From Linanthus parryae (Eukaryota; Streptophyta; Magnoliopsida; Ericales; Polemoniaceae), in assembly GCA_023055425.1 (NCBI GenBank), contig JALGPY010000014.1:1180501-1244500 (forward strand): a stretch of 64,000 nucleotides of DNA, read 5' to 3'. The notes beneath the pieces are model-generated. The model was not told the origin of the DNA. It saw nothing but the letters and a program-made list of their open reading frames with translations, and made no database searches. Positions 1 through 9,992 of this stretch are shown here, piece by piece; position 1 is the stretch's first letter, and each line of letters starts with the position of its first letter. The position numbers and the translations under genes were made by a program.

Positions 1-1369
1 GTCTCATTTAAAGCTGCGTCACAACTAATTTATTGCATTTTGGAACAAAAATAATCCGAAACCCGATTTAAGAGCCTGAATTTTACGATTCATGTGATTC
101 ATCATCGATTAAGTTATAGTAGACTAATAGTTTCCATTATCTTGGAATCTTATGTCTTATACCTTGACATACGTAGCTTCTTTATTTTCACCCTTTTTTA
201 TCTTTTGGATAGTAGATGCGTAAGGCTCCTAATCACTCATTATGGAACAATTTTCTAAAAACTTGTGTTCAGTTGTTCTTGAAATATGAATATATTATTT
301 GCACATGCTTATAAATCCAATCTTTAAGATTCACGAATCGATTCAATTCGCGATTCAGTAAAGTAGAATTTTCGATTCATGATCTGAACATCAAGTTCAC
401 AGCTATGCACGAGTTAAGCACTTTTAATCTCTTGATCTATGTTTGTAGATATGAAGCGTCGTGTTCGAGGAAAGGCCGCAGCCTGGCGAAGGAGCTTGTG
501 ACAGGGGGAGTCGCATCCCTCTTTTTGGTGTGTTTTGCTCTCTGAGTCTCTTTCAAGTTTCAATTCTGCTGTTATATGTGTGTTGACGGAAACCAAACGT
601 GGATTCTGAATCTGTAACGGCCTTGTCGGTGCAGGGTTTTGGGTCCTTGTTCTGCTGCTTTCTTGCGGAGTTTATGTTTGATTTCTCTGGTGGTTCAATA
701 GCTGCTAATATCAAAACTGTCATCAACAGGAAGAAGAAGAGTAGCAGATTTAGTAAAAACTAGTATCGAGAATACTCCATGAGTGTCTTATTGTGGCAAG
801 ATGTGATTTCTTGTATCTGCAAATTATGCTAGAAAGACAGTAGACCCTTTTTTCTTTCTTTTCTGGCTTTACCTAATTGGAATTAACAGAGAGCCTTCTC
901 TTTTTGTTTTTGCTAAATCCGGTAAGTAACCTTTATGGTGTAGTTGAGTTGGTCTGGTTTGCATTCTTAATTTTTCGGACGTTTTTCTGGAGGCCTTGAG
1001 TTGTCGGCCTCAGTTTTCTCACGTTGGTTTACCTTACTAGTGTGGTTTGCAAGCTATGCACTAGAGTACGGGTTTACTTTGTGCACGCTTGAAGGATTAG
1101 TAGCGGATAGTTGGATCCTTTTTTGTGCCTTCATCTGATTGATCGAGATGATATTACTTTTTTAGTATGTCTTGGACCGAAATTCTCACTAGTATGAGCT
1201 TGTTCGAGTAAAATAAATCAAAATGACCCCCAGTTGAAGTATAATATCGATATGGGCACATTTAGAAACTGTAGTACTAGTAACGATTTTTGGGCTTAAA
1301 ACCGTTCCGTCTACTGGCGGATTTCAATTTTCTGCAGCCCCAATTGTAGGCTCGTTTTGCAATTTCACA
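1..1369. other. Left flank, no gene assigned
   Basis: This is AT-rich DNA with no ORF that I recognise. The stretch about 440-770 has locally higher GC. It shows an acceptor-like site ending GTGCAG at about 635, and one frame downstream of it codes a short hydrophobic tail (FWVLVLLLSCGVYV) before a stop. Another frame at about 450-545 also ends in a hydrophobic run. These could be terminal exons of a gene lying to the left, or relics. No start, domain or donor site supports a model, so no CDS is called. Confidence 0.4.
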
Positions 1370-1868
1370 GTGGCGTTTCGCTACTCTCTCCGGTCTCTAC
1401 TCAGGCCCTCTCGCCAGGCGCCGGCCTCCATGCCTTCACCATCTCCATCTCCATCTCTCTGGTAAGCAATTTTCTCGAATCTCAACCCATTCCAAGCCAT
1501 TTTCTCCGATCCATTTCCTGGGTTGTTCTCAGGGGCGGAGGTACATGACCACCACCCCCGACTTTTTGAAACTCCACTAACACCCCTCTCATTATACCTA
1601 TTTTACCCTAAGACCTTTAAGAAAAATACATAAATACCCGGCTGGAATTAAAAATTTCCGTCACAACTTCGGTCTCATTTAATTTTGCCCGACTGGTTTG
1701 ATTTCCTGGCTCCGCCACTCGTTGTTCTGATTTCACCCTCCACCGGAAAAGACTACCCACGCATCAGATTGCTCTTCACCGGTCTCATCCTCTGGTCTGT
1801 TTGGTCGATTGAGACGGAGATTCAAGCGAACAAACAGCGAACCCTGAATTCCCAACTAGAAGAGCTGT
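1370..1868 (+). pseudogene. Family A copy A1: lost start, fused to a LINE tail
   Basis: The first exon (about 1370-1471) aligns with the first exon of the intact family A genes at 4264 and 7590. The ATG is replaced by GTG in the context CACAGTGGCG. It ends at a good donor, CTG|GTAAGC. The intron is interrupted by a 191-bp hAT MITE. Exon 2 resumes near 1729 and codes LLFTGLILWSVWSIETEI, the membrane segment plus start of the coil. The normal C-terminus is absent. At about 1847 the sequence switches to LINE RNase H-derived sequence (residues NSQLEEL) and stops at TAA. The junction keeps the LINE reading frame. The copy is probably dead because the start codon and the proper coil end are gone. 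Confidence 0.7.
1530..1720. mobile_element. hAT-type MITE, 191 bp
   Basis: The termini are CAGGGGCGGAGG... and ...CTCCGCCACTC, imperfect inverted repeats of the CAGGGGCGG type common in plant hAT elements. A perfect 8-bp target duplication, GTTGTTCT, flanks it at 1522-1529 and 1721-1728. There is no coding capacity, so it is non-autonomous. It lies in the intron of the broken family A copy A1. Confidence 0.85.
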
Positions 1869-2065
1869 AAGACTTATGTCAAAGAAATTGCTTTGAAGTG
1901 CAGTGGATTAGCATAGAGCTTAACAAAGTTGCAGACTTAGCTGCTGCGTTGATTCTGCAAGAAGGCAGGCTAAACAGTAATGTTTTTAATCATAGGCTAG
2001 TTTTAGATTAGATCAACAAAGAAGGTGTAACGAGTTCTTCTACAAAATGGTTATAGTTTGACAAA
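1847..2065 (+). mobile_element. LINE 3' remnant (RNase H end)
   Basis: Translation gives fragments such as LCQRNCFEVQWIS and LNKVADLAALILQ. This is the last part of the RNase H domain typical of plant LINE ORF2 (compare YIPREKNKCADLLAK in the intact LINE at 17.0 kb). An in-frame TAA at 1866 breaks it. The same fragment recurs at about 5930-6176 and 6695-6900. This copy is joined directly to exon 2 of family A copy A1. Confidence 0.7.
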
Positions 2066-2236
2066 GAAAAAAACTAATTTATTTATTTTCTCAAAACCCT
2101 ACATCACCAAAACCTTCAATTAATTTATCTCTTTTCCCATGAACCTAAAAATCATAATAATATAAGCTAAAAAAAAAATCAGATTAATATTGCCCTAACA
2201 CCCCCATACTCTCTATTATATTACCTATGTTTCTTA

Positions 2237-2496
2237 CTACCTCCGTCTCTTCTCTATCACACCGGTTTGACTTTTGTCATTATTCACTGGGTCACTTTGA
2301 CCCGGTAATTTGAGTAGCAAAACGATGAAGTTTTTCGATTATTTTTTCATGTCGTTGTAGAGTAAAAGTTGCTCTATAACAGGGTGAAAAAATTATCGAA
2401 AACACGCATCGTTTTGCTATCCAATTCAGCCAGTCAAAGTGATCCAGATACGAGTCAAAAAGTCAAACCGGTGTAATAAAAAAGAAACGGAGGTAG
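2237..2496. mobile_element. Stowaway MITE, 260 bp
   Basis: The inverted termini are CTACCTCCGTCTCTTC and ...AAGAAACGGAGGTAG, with TA duplications at 2235-2236 and 2497-2498. The interior is a long imperfect palindrome: the left arm GTCACTTTGACCCGG is mirrored by a right arm with GGTCAAAGTGA. It belongs to the same family as the 258-bp elements at 7289, 42541 and 43258. Confidence 0.85.
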
Positions 2497-2735
2497 TATC
2501 TTCCATCCAAATTCACTTTTTGTTATTATTTGCTGGGCCATTTTCACCCAGGATTCGTTTAGCAAAACGATACCAGAAATTGGTAGTCTTATCCGGTGGA
2601 TTACCGAGTCAAAGTGATCATATACCAATTCAAAAATAGTCTACAATATCATGGAAAACAATTCAAAAATTATATTGTTATCTGAATTACCGAGTCAAAT
2701 TTGAATTACTGAGTCAAAGTGACGCAATATGAATT
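2345..2735 (+). repeat. Direct duplication, copy 1 of 2
   Basis: About 390 bp here is repeated with few changes at 3748-4131. The block consists of the right half of the Stowaway element at 2237 plus a more decayed palindromic segment with GAGTCAAAGTGATCATATACC. The two copies are separated by about 1 kb that includes an LTR-like remnant. Confidence 0.8.
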
Positions 2736-3106
2736 TATTTTAGTGAAATACAAGCATAACCAAACTCCAAGAATGAAAATCAAAATTTGTAGTACAAATT
2801 TTCCACCATCTTTTATGTTTTTCAAACATTTGTGTATCTATATTATCAACAGTTCTTGCATATCAACAAAATTGTAGATTAACGCAACGATAATCGTAAA
2901 CTCTCGGGAATCTTGGATTTTTTTGAGATATATATAAAGGTTAAAATTCAATGACAATGTGAGACATAATATAAATTTGCATAGGATATGAGTTAAAAGT
3001 TGGAGAAAATTTTGGAATATCATCTCAGGCATGTAATCATGTATAACACATAACCCATATGAGAAATAAATCACAATTAATTAAACTATTAATTTAATAT
3101 TAAAGG
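2736..3106. other. Intergenic, AT-rich
   Basis: No gene or element is recognised here. The only longer ORF, on the minus strand at 2838-3074, is low-complexity and hydrophobic with no family features. Confidence 0.4.
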
Positions 3107-3743
3107 TGTTGGAAAAAATGTTTTTTGACCCGACTTTGAGTGCGATTATTATCCAGCTCATATGCGAGTTAACAACACCAATTGCATCATCGTGTAGAGG
3201 GCAACTTGGTGGTCGTTGCGATAACTCATTTGTCAAAAAACAGTAAGGAATGAATGATCAAATCATGCTCTCAAAATGAGTTCATGAGCAAACAATTTGT
3301 TGGAAACAAAATAGAACCACATCTTGGTTCAAGGGAGAAGATGAAGTACTTATCTACTTCAAGGTTGGACCTTAAGGGCACGCCCTTTGGGTGGAGCACA
3401 TTTTGTGCAGGAGAGAGGACCTAGACAATGGTCGAACCACCACACGCGCGCGCGCGCGCCGCCGCCGCCGGCTCGGCTCGGCCTCGGGTTCGGGCCGTGA
3501 CGTGGTGTGGTGGGTGGGTGGGTTGGGCTGAGTAGTTAGTTGAGGCCTATATCATTTTGGGCCAAAAACTAATTAATTATTTTAATTAATAATTAAATAT
3601 TATTATGATAATTAATTAACAGAATGGTTGTTAATTAACAGAACAGTTACAACCGTTCTGTTTTCTGAACAGTCAACGGTTGTAACCGTTCGGCCCGTCA
3701 GCCAACCGCCACCTTCTCTCAATAAATTCAATGCCTTCTCCAG
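3107..3743 (+). mobile_element. LTR-like remnant
   Basis: It begins TGTTGGAAAAAATG, like many plant LTRs. It contains a GC microsatellite (CGCGCGCGCGCGCC, then CCG repeats) at about 3444-3471, AT-rich palindromes (3570-3625), and AACCGTTCTG/CAACGGTTGTAACCG repeats. An AATAAA lies near the end (3721). No PBS, partner LTR, CA end or target duplication was found. A truncated or solo Copia-like LTR is the best guess. Confidence 0.45.
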
Positions 3744-3747
3744 TTTT

Positions 3748-4131
3748 CATGGCGTTGTAGAGTAAAAGTTGCTCTATAACACGGTGAAAAAATTATCGAA
3801 AACTCGCATAGTTTTGCTATCCAATTCAGCCGGTCAAAGTGACCCAGATACGAGTCAAAAAGTCAAACCGGTGTAATAAAAAAAAAGGAGGTAGTATCTT
3901 CCATCCAAATTCATTTTTTGTTATTATTTGCTGGGCCATTTTCACCCAGGATTCGATTAGCAAAACGATACCAGAAATTGGTAGTCTTATCCGGTGGATT
4001 ACCGAGTCAAAGTGATCATATACCAATTCAAAAATAGTCTACAATATCATGGAAAACAATTCGAAAATTATATTATTATCTGAATTACCGAGTCAAATCT
4101 GAATTATCGAGTCAAAATGACGCAGTATGGG
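3748..4131 (+). repeat. Direct duplication, copy 2 of 2
   Basis: This is a near-identical copy of 2345-2735. It includes a half Stowaway element that ends ...GGAGGTAG at about 3894 and lacks a left terminus. It lies just upstream of the intact family A gene at 4264, so it arose by duplication rather than by a separate MITE insertion. Confidence 0.8.
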
Positions 4132-4227
4132 GATGAAAAGTCAAAGCATTACATACCAGAAGAAACGGAGGAAGTAAGTAAAACAACCACGCTGATCGTA
4201 CTCTTCACACAACACATATTTAGCGAC

Positions 4228-4263
4228 AACTCTCTCTCTCTCTCGTACCCAATTTCCACAGTA
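4228..4263 (+). promoter_or_regulatory. CT-rich leader of family A copy A2
   Basis: A run of CTCTCTCT followed by GTACCCAATTTC leads directly into ATGG. The same leader precedes the family A copy at 7590, so it marks the conserved 5' UTR and supports the chosen start. Confidence 0.5.
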
Positions 4264-4613
4264 ATGGCATTCCGTCCCTCTCTCCGGTCACTTCTCAGGC
4301 CACTCTCGCCGGCGTCCATGGCTCCACCATCGCCATTTCAACCTCTCCGGTAAGTTTTCTCCGATTCGCTTCCTGGGTTTGTTTACTTATCTAGGTACTA
4401 GATCTGGGTTCTCATTAATTTTCTATTTCCAGGCGTCATTTCTCCGATTGTTCTTCCTGCTCCGGCAATGACTACTCAGGCCTCAGATTGGTTCTCACAG
4501 GCTTCATCTTCCTCTCTGTTTGGTCGATCGAGACGGAGATCAGAACAACCAAACGGAACACCGAGCTTGCGGTTCAGGAACTGAAAGAAATCAACGCCCA
4601 GCTGAAGAAGTAA
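4264..4613 (+). CDS. Family A protein A2: small single-pass membrane protein, 88 aa
   Basis: There are two exons, 4264-4349 and 4433-4613, with donor CCG|GTAAGT and acceptor TTTCCAG|GCG (intron phase 2). Residues 1-35 are basic and hydroxylated with no acidic residue (MAFRPSLRSLLRPLSPAS...), as in mitochondrial or plastid presequences. Residues about 47-62 (LRLVLTGFIFLSVWSI) form one hydrophobic segment. The last about 26 residues (IETEI... to QLKK) form a charged amphipathic helix, probably a short coiled coil. It is not a family I recognise. Frame, splice sites and C-terminus are shared with the copy at 7590, which supports a real gene. An organelle inner-membrane location is inferred from the presequence alone. 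Function is unknown. Confidence 0.65.
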
Positions 4614-5040
4614 TCGGACGGTTCACGGTCGCCGGAGATTCGCCGTCAACTGTGGTGATTTTGCCACTATCTGGTTGTTAAGATTTTTTGTTATTTGCAA
4701 CTATGGTCCTTGGAATTTCTGTTAATTGAACTCTTGCCCCAATAAAGAACTTCTTTTCGAATCTGTCGAAGTTTATTGCTGAATTTAGGTTTCGGCCCCT
4801 AATACGTGTCTGTTCGAGGAGTAATTATTGTTTGCTCCGAGAGCAAATATGACATGGTGCTCTAATAAATACATCACATGACACGTCAGGAGCATGTAGG
4901 AAATCCACTTTCTATTATCTGTCACTCATCCTCTTCCTTTCTGACATGTCCTGTGTTGTATGGTTTAAACAAATTCACATCATTTGATCTAGAGCAAACA
5001 AAAATTTCTCATTTTCGAGCTCATTTCTAGTTCTACATCC
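4614..5040. other. Intergenic, 3' of A2
   Basis: The first 180 bp resembles the region after A3 (7937-8100: TCGGACGGTTCACGGTCGCC), so the 3' UTR was duplicated with the gene. Around 4829-5010 a short inverted pair, ATTGTTTGCTC and GAGCAAACAAAAAT, may bound a small MITE, but no target duplication is clear. Confidence 0.45.
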
Positions 5041-5199
5041 ATTGATCTCTTCGCCGGTTTGATCCTCTGGTATGTTTGGTCGATTGAGACGGAGATTCAA
5101 GCCAACAAACAGCGAACCCTGGTTGTGGCTAGTGAATCGCAGCTCGTGGTTTCTGAATTGAAAGAAATCAACGCTCTCCAGAAGAAGAAATTGGACTGA
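5041..5199 (+). pseudogene. Family A exon 2 fragment
   Basis: An open frame codes LFAGLILWYVWSIETEI, then a coil ending in LKEINALQKKKLD and TGA. It is closest to A1 exon 2 (both read EIQANKQRTL) and keeps the full C-terminus that A1 lost. It carries a 7-residue extension relative to A2. No exon 1, start codon or acceptor is visible just upstream, so it is probably a relic of a partial duplication. Confidence 0.6.
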
Positions 5200-5929
5200 T
5201 TCAGGTGTGCCGTCCGTCGCCCGAGACTTCGCGTTCTACGACGGTGACTCTGCCACTCTCTTGTCGTTAGGATATTTTGCTATTTCGACCTTTGGTCCTT
5301 AGTATTTCTGTTAATTGAACTCTGGCTCTATCGAGAATTTCTTTTTGTTGCTCAATTTCCATTTCGACCCCTGATAGTTACAACAACCGCTAATAATCTC
5401 TTTACTACAGCTCAACTTTTAGAAATTCGTTGATTAAAACACTAAGCTGGTATATGTTTGTTTATTCAGCGAACCGCTTAATCTAAAATGTAGTGTCGAT
5501 AATTCAAATTTTCGAGTATCTGCGATAAAATTTTATCGAGAAGGATGCTAACAAATGATTTGTTTTACTAATTACTACTAAGTAAACACGATTCATCTCA
5601 CATTCGATGTAATTGAACTTATAAAATATAGTAAAGAGTATATCATTTCACATATGGGGTAACCATCCTACGTTAAATGCGACATAGCCCTCTCCAAGAT
5701 GATGAGTTTAGCTAGAATCAAACTCTAACCTTGCCAGGAGCCACTTATCCCTTGAACCGACCACATACTGCGGGTGAACAAAATGCAATATAGAACTTAT
5801 AAACTTCAAGCAGAAACATTATTTGGTTTGGAAAGGAACAATCTCTACTTCCAATGTCAATCCTGAAGAGGTTCTAAGTTCAAGCCTAAATCGAATTTCT
5901 GAACTGGAACAATTATATGTCCCAAAAGA
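5200..5929. other. Intergenic, nothing recognised
   Basis: AT-rich sequence with scattered stops in all frames and no repeat boundaries that I can define. Confidence 0.4.
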
Positions 5930-6763
5930 GGTGAGTGAAAATCATAATGTATGTCCCATGCAGAGTTAGAAGCTCTAAGATCAGCAGTGCTGCAAAACTC
6001 AAGTCTGAGGTTTAATCTGATCTGTAAGAGTGATTGTCAAATGATGGTTCATATGTCCAAGACAAGCTGTCAAGAAGTTGGATTCTGAATTCCCAATTAG
6101 AAGAGCTGAAAGACTTATGTCAAAGAAATTGCTTTGAAGTGCAGTGGATTAGCAGAGAGCTAAACAAAGTTGCAGATGTTGGGAATATGTTTTGGATAGG
6201 CTCGAGAAACTTGTCGAGGAGTTAGACCACGAAGAGGGGCAAGGAAAGAAAGTCAAATGGAGGATCAAGACGAAGAGAAGGAAGACAAAGAAGAAAACAA
6301 CATCTCACATGGTTAGGGAGGTTGCATGACCTCAAAACCAGGTCGCCCGACCTCTGATCCAAGTCGCACGACCTGGACGGGGGGGCTGGCAATAAAATTG
6401 TTTCCTTATGCGTTTTTTTGTCCGTTTTGGACGTTTCTTTAGGACCAAGCAAGCCTAGTAGGTCTATATAAACGTGTCTAGGCATATGTTGAGGTCGTGG
6501 TTTGTATTCATGGTATTTCTCTCTCATAAACATAGAGTTTCAAATTGTGGAGGTAGCTAGCATCGTGCTAGTGAACCACATTATATCGGGTGTGTTCTTG
6601 TTCATCGTTATTATCGTTCTGAAGCTCGTTCTGGGTCGTAACAAAATGATATCAGAGCTTGTTTTGGCAGGGAATTTGTCATGTCATACCAACAGTCTTA
6701 GCTGCTAAGTTGATTCTGATAGTAGTAGTATTTTTTTTTAGGGAAGTAGTAGTAATGTTTGTT

Positions 6764-6802
<39 letters not shown>

Positions 6803-6900
6803 AGAATCAGTAGTAATGTTTTTAATCATAGGTTAGTTTTAGATCAAATCAACAAGGAAAGTGTAACAAGTTCTTCTTATCTGTAAAATGGTTACAGTTT
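5930..6900 (+). mobile_element. LINE RNase H remnant split by an LTR
   Basis: 5955-6176 codes broken RNase H pieces (AELEALRSAVLQNSSLRF, SDCQMMVHM, CFEVQWISRELNKVAD) with a frameshift near 6085. After an LTR-type insertion (6177-6694), the LINE resumes with LAA-like codons and the shared tail AGTAATGTTTTTAATCATAG, as in the fragment at 1847-2065. A run of 36 T (6766-6801) lies in the tail. Confidence 0.65.
6177..6694 (+). mobile_element. LTR retroelement remnant (LTR plus primer site)
   Basis: It starts TGTTGGGAATATG inside a LINE RNase H fragment. A TG...CA unit ends at GTCGTAACA (6643) and is followed by TGATATCAGAGCTT (6647), close to the TGGTATCAGAGC primer-binding site of plant elements. 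The inserted DNA ends ATACCAACA at 6694. A related start (TGTTAGGAATATG) lies at 30250. No clean target duplication was found, so it could be an internally deleted element. Confidence 0.55.
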
Positions 6901-7023
6901 GACCAAAAAAAAGACTATTTCATTTATTTTCTCAAAACCCCTACATCACCAATCTCTTTTTCCGTCAACCTAAAAGCCTGCATTAATATTGCCCAAAACA
7001 CCCCCATACTCTCTGTTATTATA

Positions 7024-7265
7024 TCTGTTTCTTCTCTTTCAACTTATTTTATTTTTTGACACTATTTACTGGGTCACTTTGACCTGGTTAATTGGTTAGC
7101 AAAATTATACACGAATTTGATAATCTTTGCATGATCTTGTAGAGAAAATTTTACTCTGCAATACTAGGAAAAAATTGCTAAAATATTTACATCGTTTAGC
7201 TATCAAAATTTCCAAGTCAAAGTGATCCAGTTACGAGTAAAAAAAGTCAACTGAAGTTGAAAGAG
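7024..7265. mobile_element. Stowaway MITE, slightly truncated
   Basis: Left end TTTCTTCTCTTTCAACTT pairs with right end AAGTTGAAAGAG, flanked by TA on both sides. The interior carries the family marks GGGTCACTTTGACC and GTCAAAGTGATCC. The right terminus has lost several bases. Confidence 0.65.
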
Positions 7266-7288
7266 TAATGGCGTTCACACAACACATA

Positions 7289-7546
7289 CCAGTCCGTCCC
7301 AGCTCTTTCTTCCCATCTGACTTTTTTGACTCGTATCTGGGTCACTTTGACCGGGTGATTTGGATAGCAAAATAATACGATTTTTTGATAATTTTTTCAC
7401 CATATTATAGAGTAACTTTTACTCTACAACACCATGAAAAAATTATCAAAAAATTACATCGGTTTGCTATTCAAATCACCGGGTCAAAGTGACCAAGTGA
7501 ATAGTGACAAAAATAAAATTGGGAAGAAAGAGCTGGGACAGAGTGG
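7289..7546. mobile_element. Stowaway MITE, 258 bp
   Basis: Termini CCAGTCCGTCCCAGCTC and GAGCTGGGACAGAGTGG are flanked by TA at 7287-7288 and 7547-7548. The interior is a long palindrome with GGGTCACTTTGACCGGG mirrored by CCGGGTCAAAGTGACC. It lies about 44 bp upstream of the family A gene at 7590, so it is in its promoter region. Confidence 0.85.
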
Positions 7547-7589
7547 TATTTTGCAACAACTCTCTCTATCGTACCCAATTTCAACCGTA

Positions 7590-7936
7590 ATGGCGTTCCG
7601 TCCCTCTCTCCGGTCACTTCTCAGGCCACTCTCGCCGGCGTCCATGGCTCCACCATCGCCATTTCAACCTCTCCGGTAAGTTTTCTCCGATTCGTTTCCT
7701 GGGTTTGTTAAGGTATCTATCTAGTAGATATGGGTTCTCCTTAATTCTTTGTTTCCAGGCGTCATTTCTCCAGTTGCTCCTGCTCAAGGAATGACTACTC
7801 AGGCATCAAATTTGTTCTCACAGGCTTCATCTTCCTCTGGGTTTGCTCGATTGACTCGGAGGTCACAAAGACCAAACACAACACCGAGCTTGCGGTTCAG
7901 GAATTGAAAGAAATCAACGCCCAGCTGAAGAAGTAA
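7590..7936 (+). CDS. Family A protein A3: small single-pass membrane protein, 87 aa
   Basis: Exons are 7590-7675 and 7759-7936, with donor and acceptor identical in context to A2 (CCG|GTAAGT, TTTCCAG|GCG). Exon 1 encodes the same 28 residues as A2. Exon 2 differs by about a dozen substitutions and lacks one codon. The membrane segment reads FVLTGFIFLWVCSI and the coil ends EINAQLKK. Full conservation of the N-terminus and of the tail QELKEINAQLKK between paralogs suggests constraint or recent duplication. Unknown function; organelle targeting is inferred from the basic start. Confidence 0.65.
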
Positions 7937-8198
7937 TCGGACGGTTCACGGTCGCCGGAGTTTCGCCGTCTACTGTGGTGATTCTGCTGGTTGCTAGGAT
8001 TTTCTGTTATTTGCAACTCTGGTCCTTGGCATTTCTGTTAATTGAACTCTTGCCCCAATAAAGAACTTCTTTCATAAAATTCGGCAGTTTGTTTCTAAAT
8101 TTACATTTTGGCCCCTGATACGTGTCTTTTCGGGCTCATGTCTATTACTGCAACCACTTGTTCACTACACATTGGTAATTGGTTGATCAAAACACTAA
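7937..8198. other. 3' region of A3
   Basis: Paralogous to the 3' region of A2. Contains AATAAAG at about 8057, a possible polyadenylation signal also present after A2. Confidence 0.4.
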
Positions 8199-8396
8199 GG
8201 GTGAGTTTGGGAATGCTTCCGCTGTCACTGCTGCTTTTCGACGGCAGAAGCAGGTTTAGTGCGTTTGGTAAATATCAGTATCTCACTACAACTTTCACGT
8301 AATATTTACCAAACAACATTTATATGAAAGTCACGGTAGTTTTTTCACTGTGTTTTCTGCACATCAGACACCGCCAAGGCATTCCCAAACTAGCCC
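8199..8396. mobile_element. Harbinger-like MITE, 198 bp
   Basis: Termini are GGGTGAGTTTGGGAATGC and GCATTCCCAAACTAGCCC. Flanking trinucleotides are TAA and TGA, an imperfect 3-bp duplication. The second related end lies at about 20412-20429. Confidence 0.65.
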
Positions 8397-8399
8397 TGA

Positions 8400-9205
8400 A
8401 GGGGGTCCATAAACGCATCGGCATAATTATCATGACCAGAAAGTCACAAGCTGAAAACAGTCTCTTGCAGGAATAGAAGATAAAGTTACTGCTATAGGGC
8501 TCAAAGTGAGTGTGACCATTTCCCAATTGTGGGAGCTTCTTGTACTAGATTATCTTTTCTAAATCAAAGATATTAAAGGAGAGTATTGGCTGTAATCAAG
8601 AGGTTATTGTGTGGAAGCAGTCTTTCGCATTACAGTCGTGGTGAGAAAACAGTCTTTTGCAGTAATGCTACGTACGATAACCCTGAAAGTGGATGATACC
8701 GTTTCTTGAACTCTATGCATCGCTGGTGGTTCGTTTAGTAGACTATAAACGATGTTTGGGTGAACTGGATTAGGAGGTTTTGAGATAAAAAAATAAAAAC
8801 AAAATCTAGTTTTGGAAATTTCAGTGAGATTGTTGGTGCAAAATTTGGACCCGTCATGACGAACTCGGCTCATAATTCTATTAATTTGGAAACATCTTAG
8901 CTATCGGAAGCCACTTGGAGCTGGCTCTTTGATATAGCAAACTCACATCATGGAGTGACAAATTTAGATTATAAAAAAGTTGGTATTTTCGCTATCATTC
9001 GAAAATTAAGCTCTTCAGCCCTTCCACCACCCCTCAACCTCTTTGCGATCTCAACCCTTGTTGCTTCGATGGAGTCCCAACCGTTACATCGCTTTCCATG
9101 AAGGACAAAAGATATTTCAACTCCCAAATTGATGCGGCTTAGAAGAAGGGGCAACTCTCATTACATCGGCTTGGTGCAATATCACAGGCCATTACAAGAC
9201 AGGTC
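8400..9205. other. Intergenic, nothing recognised
   Basis: Short ORFs occur on the minus strand (8604-8873, 8969-9154), but none has family features. No inverted repeats were found. Confidence 0.4.
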
Positions 9206-9209
9206 ACAC

Positions 9210-9480
9210 TGCTTTTCAGCAGCTAGTGCTCTGCACGCCGAAACTAGAGGGTTTTACCGGTGATGAGATGGCTTCAATCGCTCAACTACACCAATGTCAC
9301 CGTTCACACGGATTCAAGGAAACTATTTACCTCTCTTCGACAAGATATAGACATTGTCCAAATTAAAGGTGAAGTTAAAGACACCTGAGCTATTATGTTT
9401 GTTTGTTGTTCGAATGTGGATTGCGCTCATTGTCTTGCTCACAATGCTTTCTCGGATTGGTACTTTAAATTTCTTTTATA
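9210..9480 (+). mobile_element. Decayed LINE RNase H fragment
   Basis: Frames read LHAETRGF, NYTNVTVHTDSRKL, LRQDIDIVQIKGEVKD and CCSNVDCAHCLAHNA with an intervening stop. This layout (acidic D in a TDS motif, then a histidine- and alanine-rich end) fits the C-terminal RNase H of plant LINEs. It is a weak, sequence-motif assignment. Confidence 0.4.
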
Positions 9481-9499
9481 AAATGGTCTGATAAATATG

Positions 9500-9712
9500 T
9501 ACCACTGTGATTCTTCTCCTTCCCATTATGGACATTTTCACACTATTTAGTGATTTCGATAATTTTTTCATAGTATTGTAGTGTAAATGTTGTTTTTTAA
9601 CACGGTGAAAAAAATTATCAAAAAATCATATCGATTTGTAATCCAATTATTCGGTAAAAGTGACCCATATACAAGTTTAAAAAGTCAAATGATAGAAAAA
9701 AGAAGAATCCTA
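9500..9712. mobile_element. Decayed Stowaway-family copy
   Basis: It shares the palindromic interior (TTTTTTCATAGTATTGTAG..., GTGAAAAAAATTATC, GTAAAAGTGACCC, AAAAAGTCAAA) but its terminal repeats are eroded. Confidence 0.5.
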
Positions 9713-9992
9713 GTGCTAATTTTTCTTACTTTAGCTTGACCAAACAAGGCTGAACTAAATTTGTCTTGTACATTTCTTCTACACACGTGGCACCGAAGAA
9801 GTTAAAATAAGCATTTGCTATTGCTACTCCATTAACACCAGAGAATCACCCAAACCGTCTAGAATCATCCACTCCACTCTCTCTCTCTCACTACAGTAAA
9901 CGACGCCTCAGTACGCAGCAACACGACAGTGTCCTCCGTCGTCTCTCTTTCTCCGGTACGGACACATCAATTCTCCGGCGAGAACTCCGGCG

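Noticed and set aside
414..596. 60-aa minus-strand ORF
   Set aside because: No domain, no neighbours, no splice signals.
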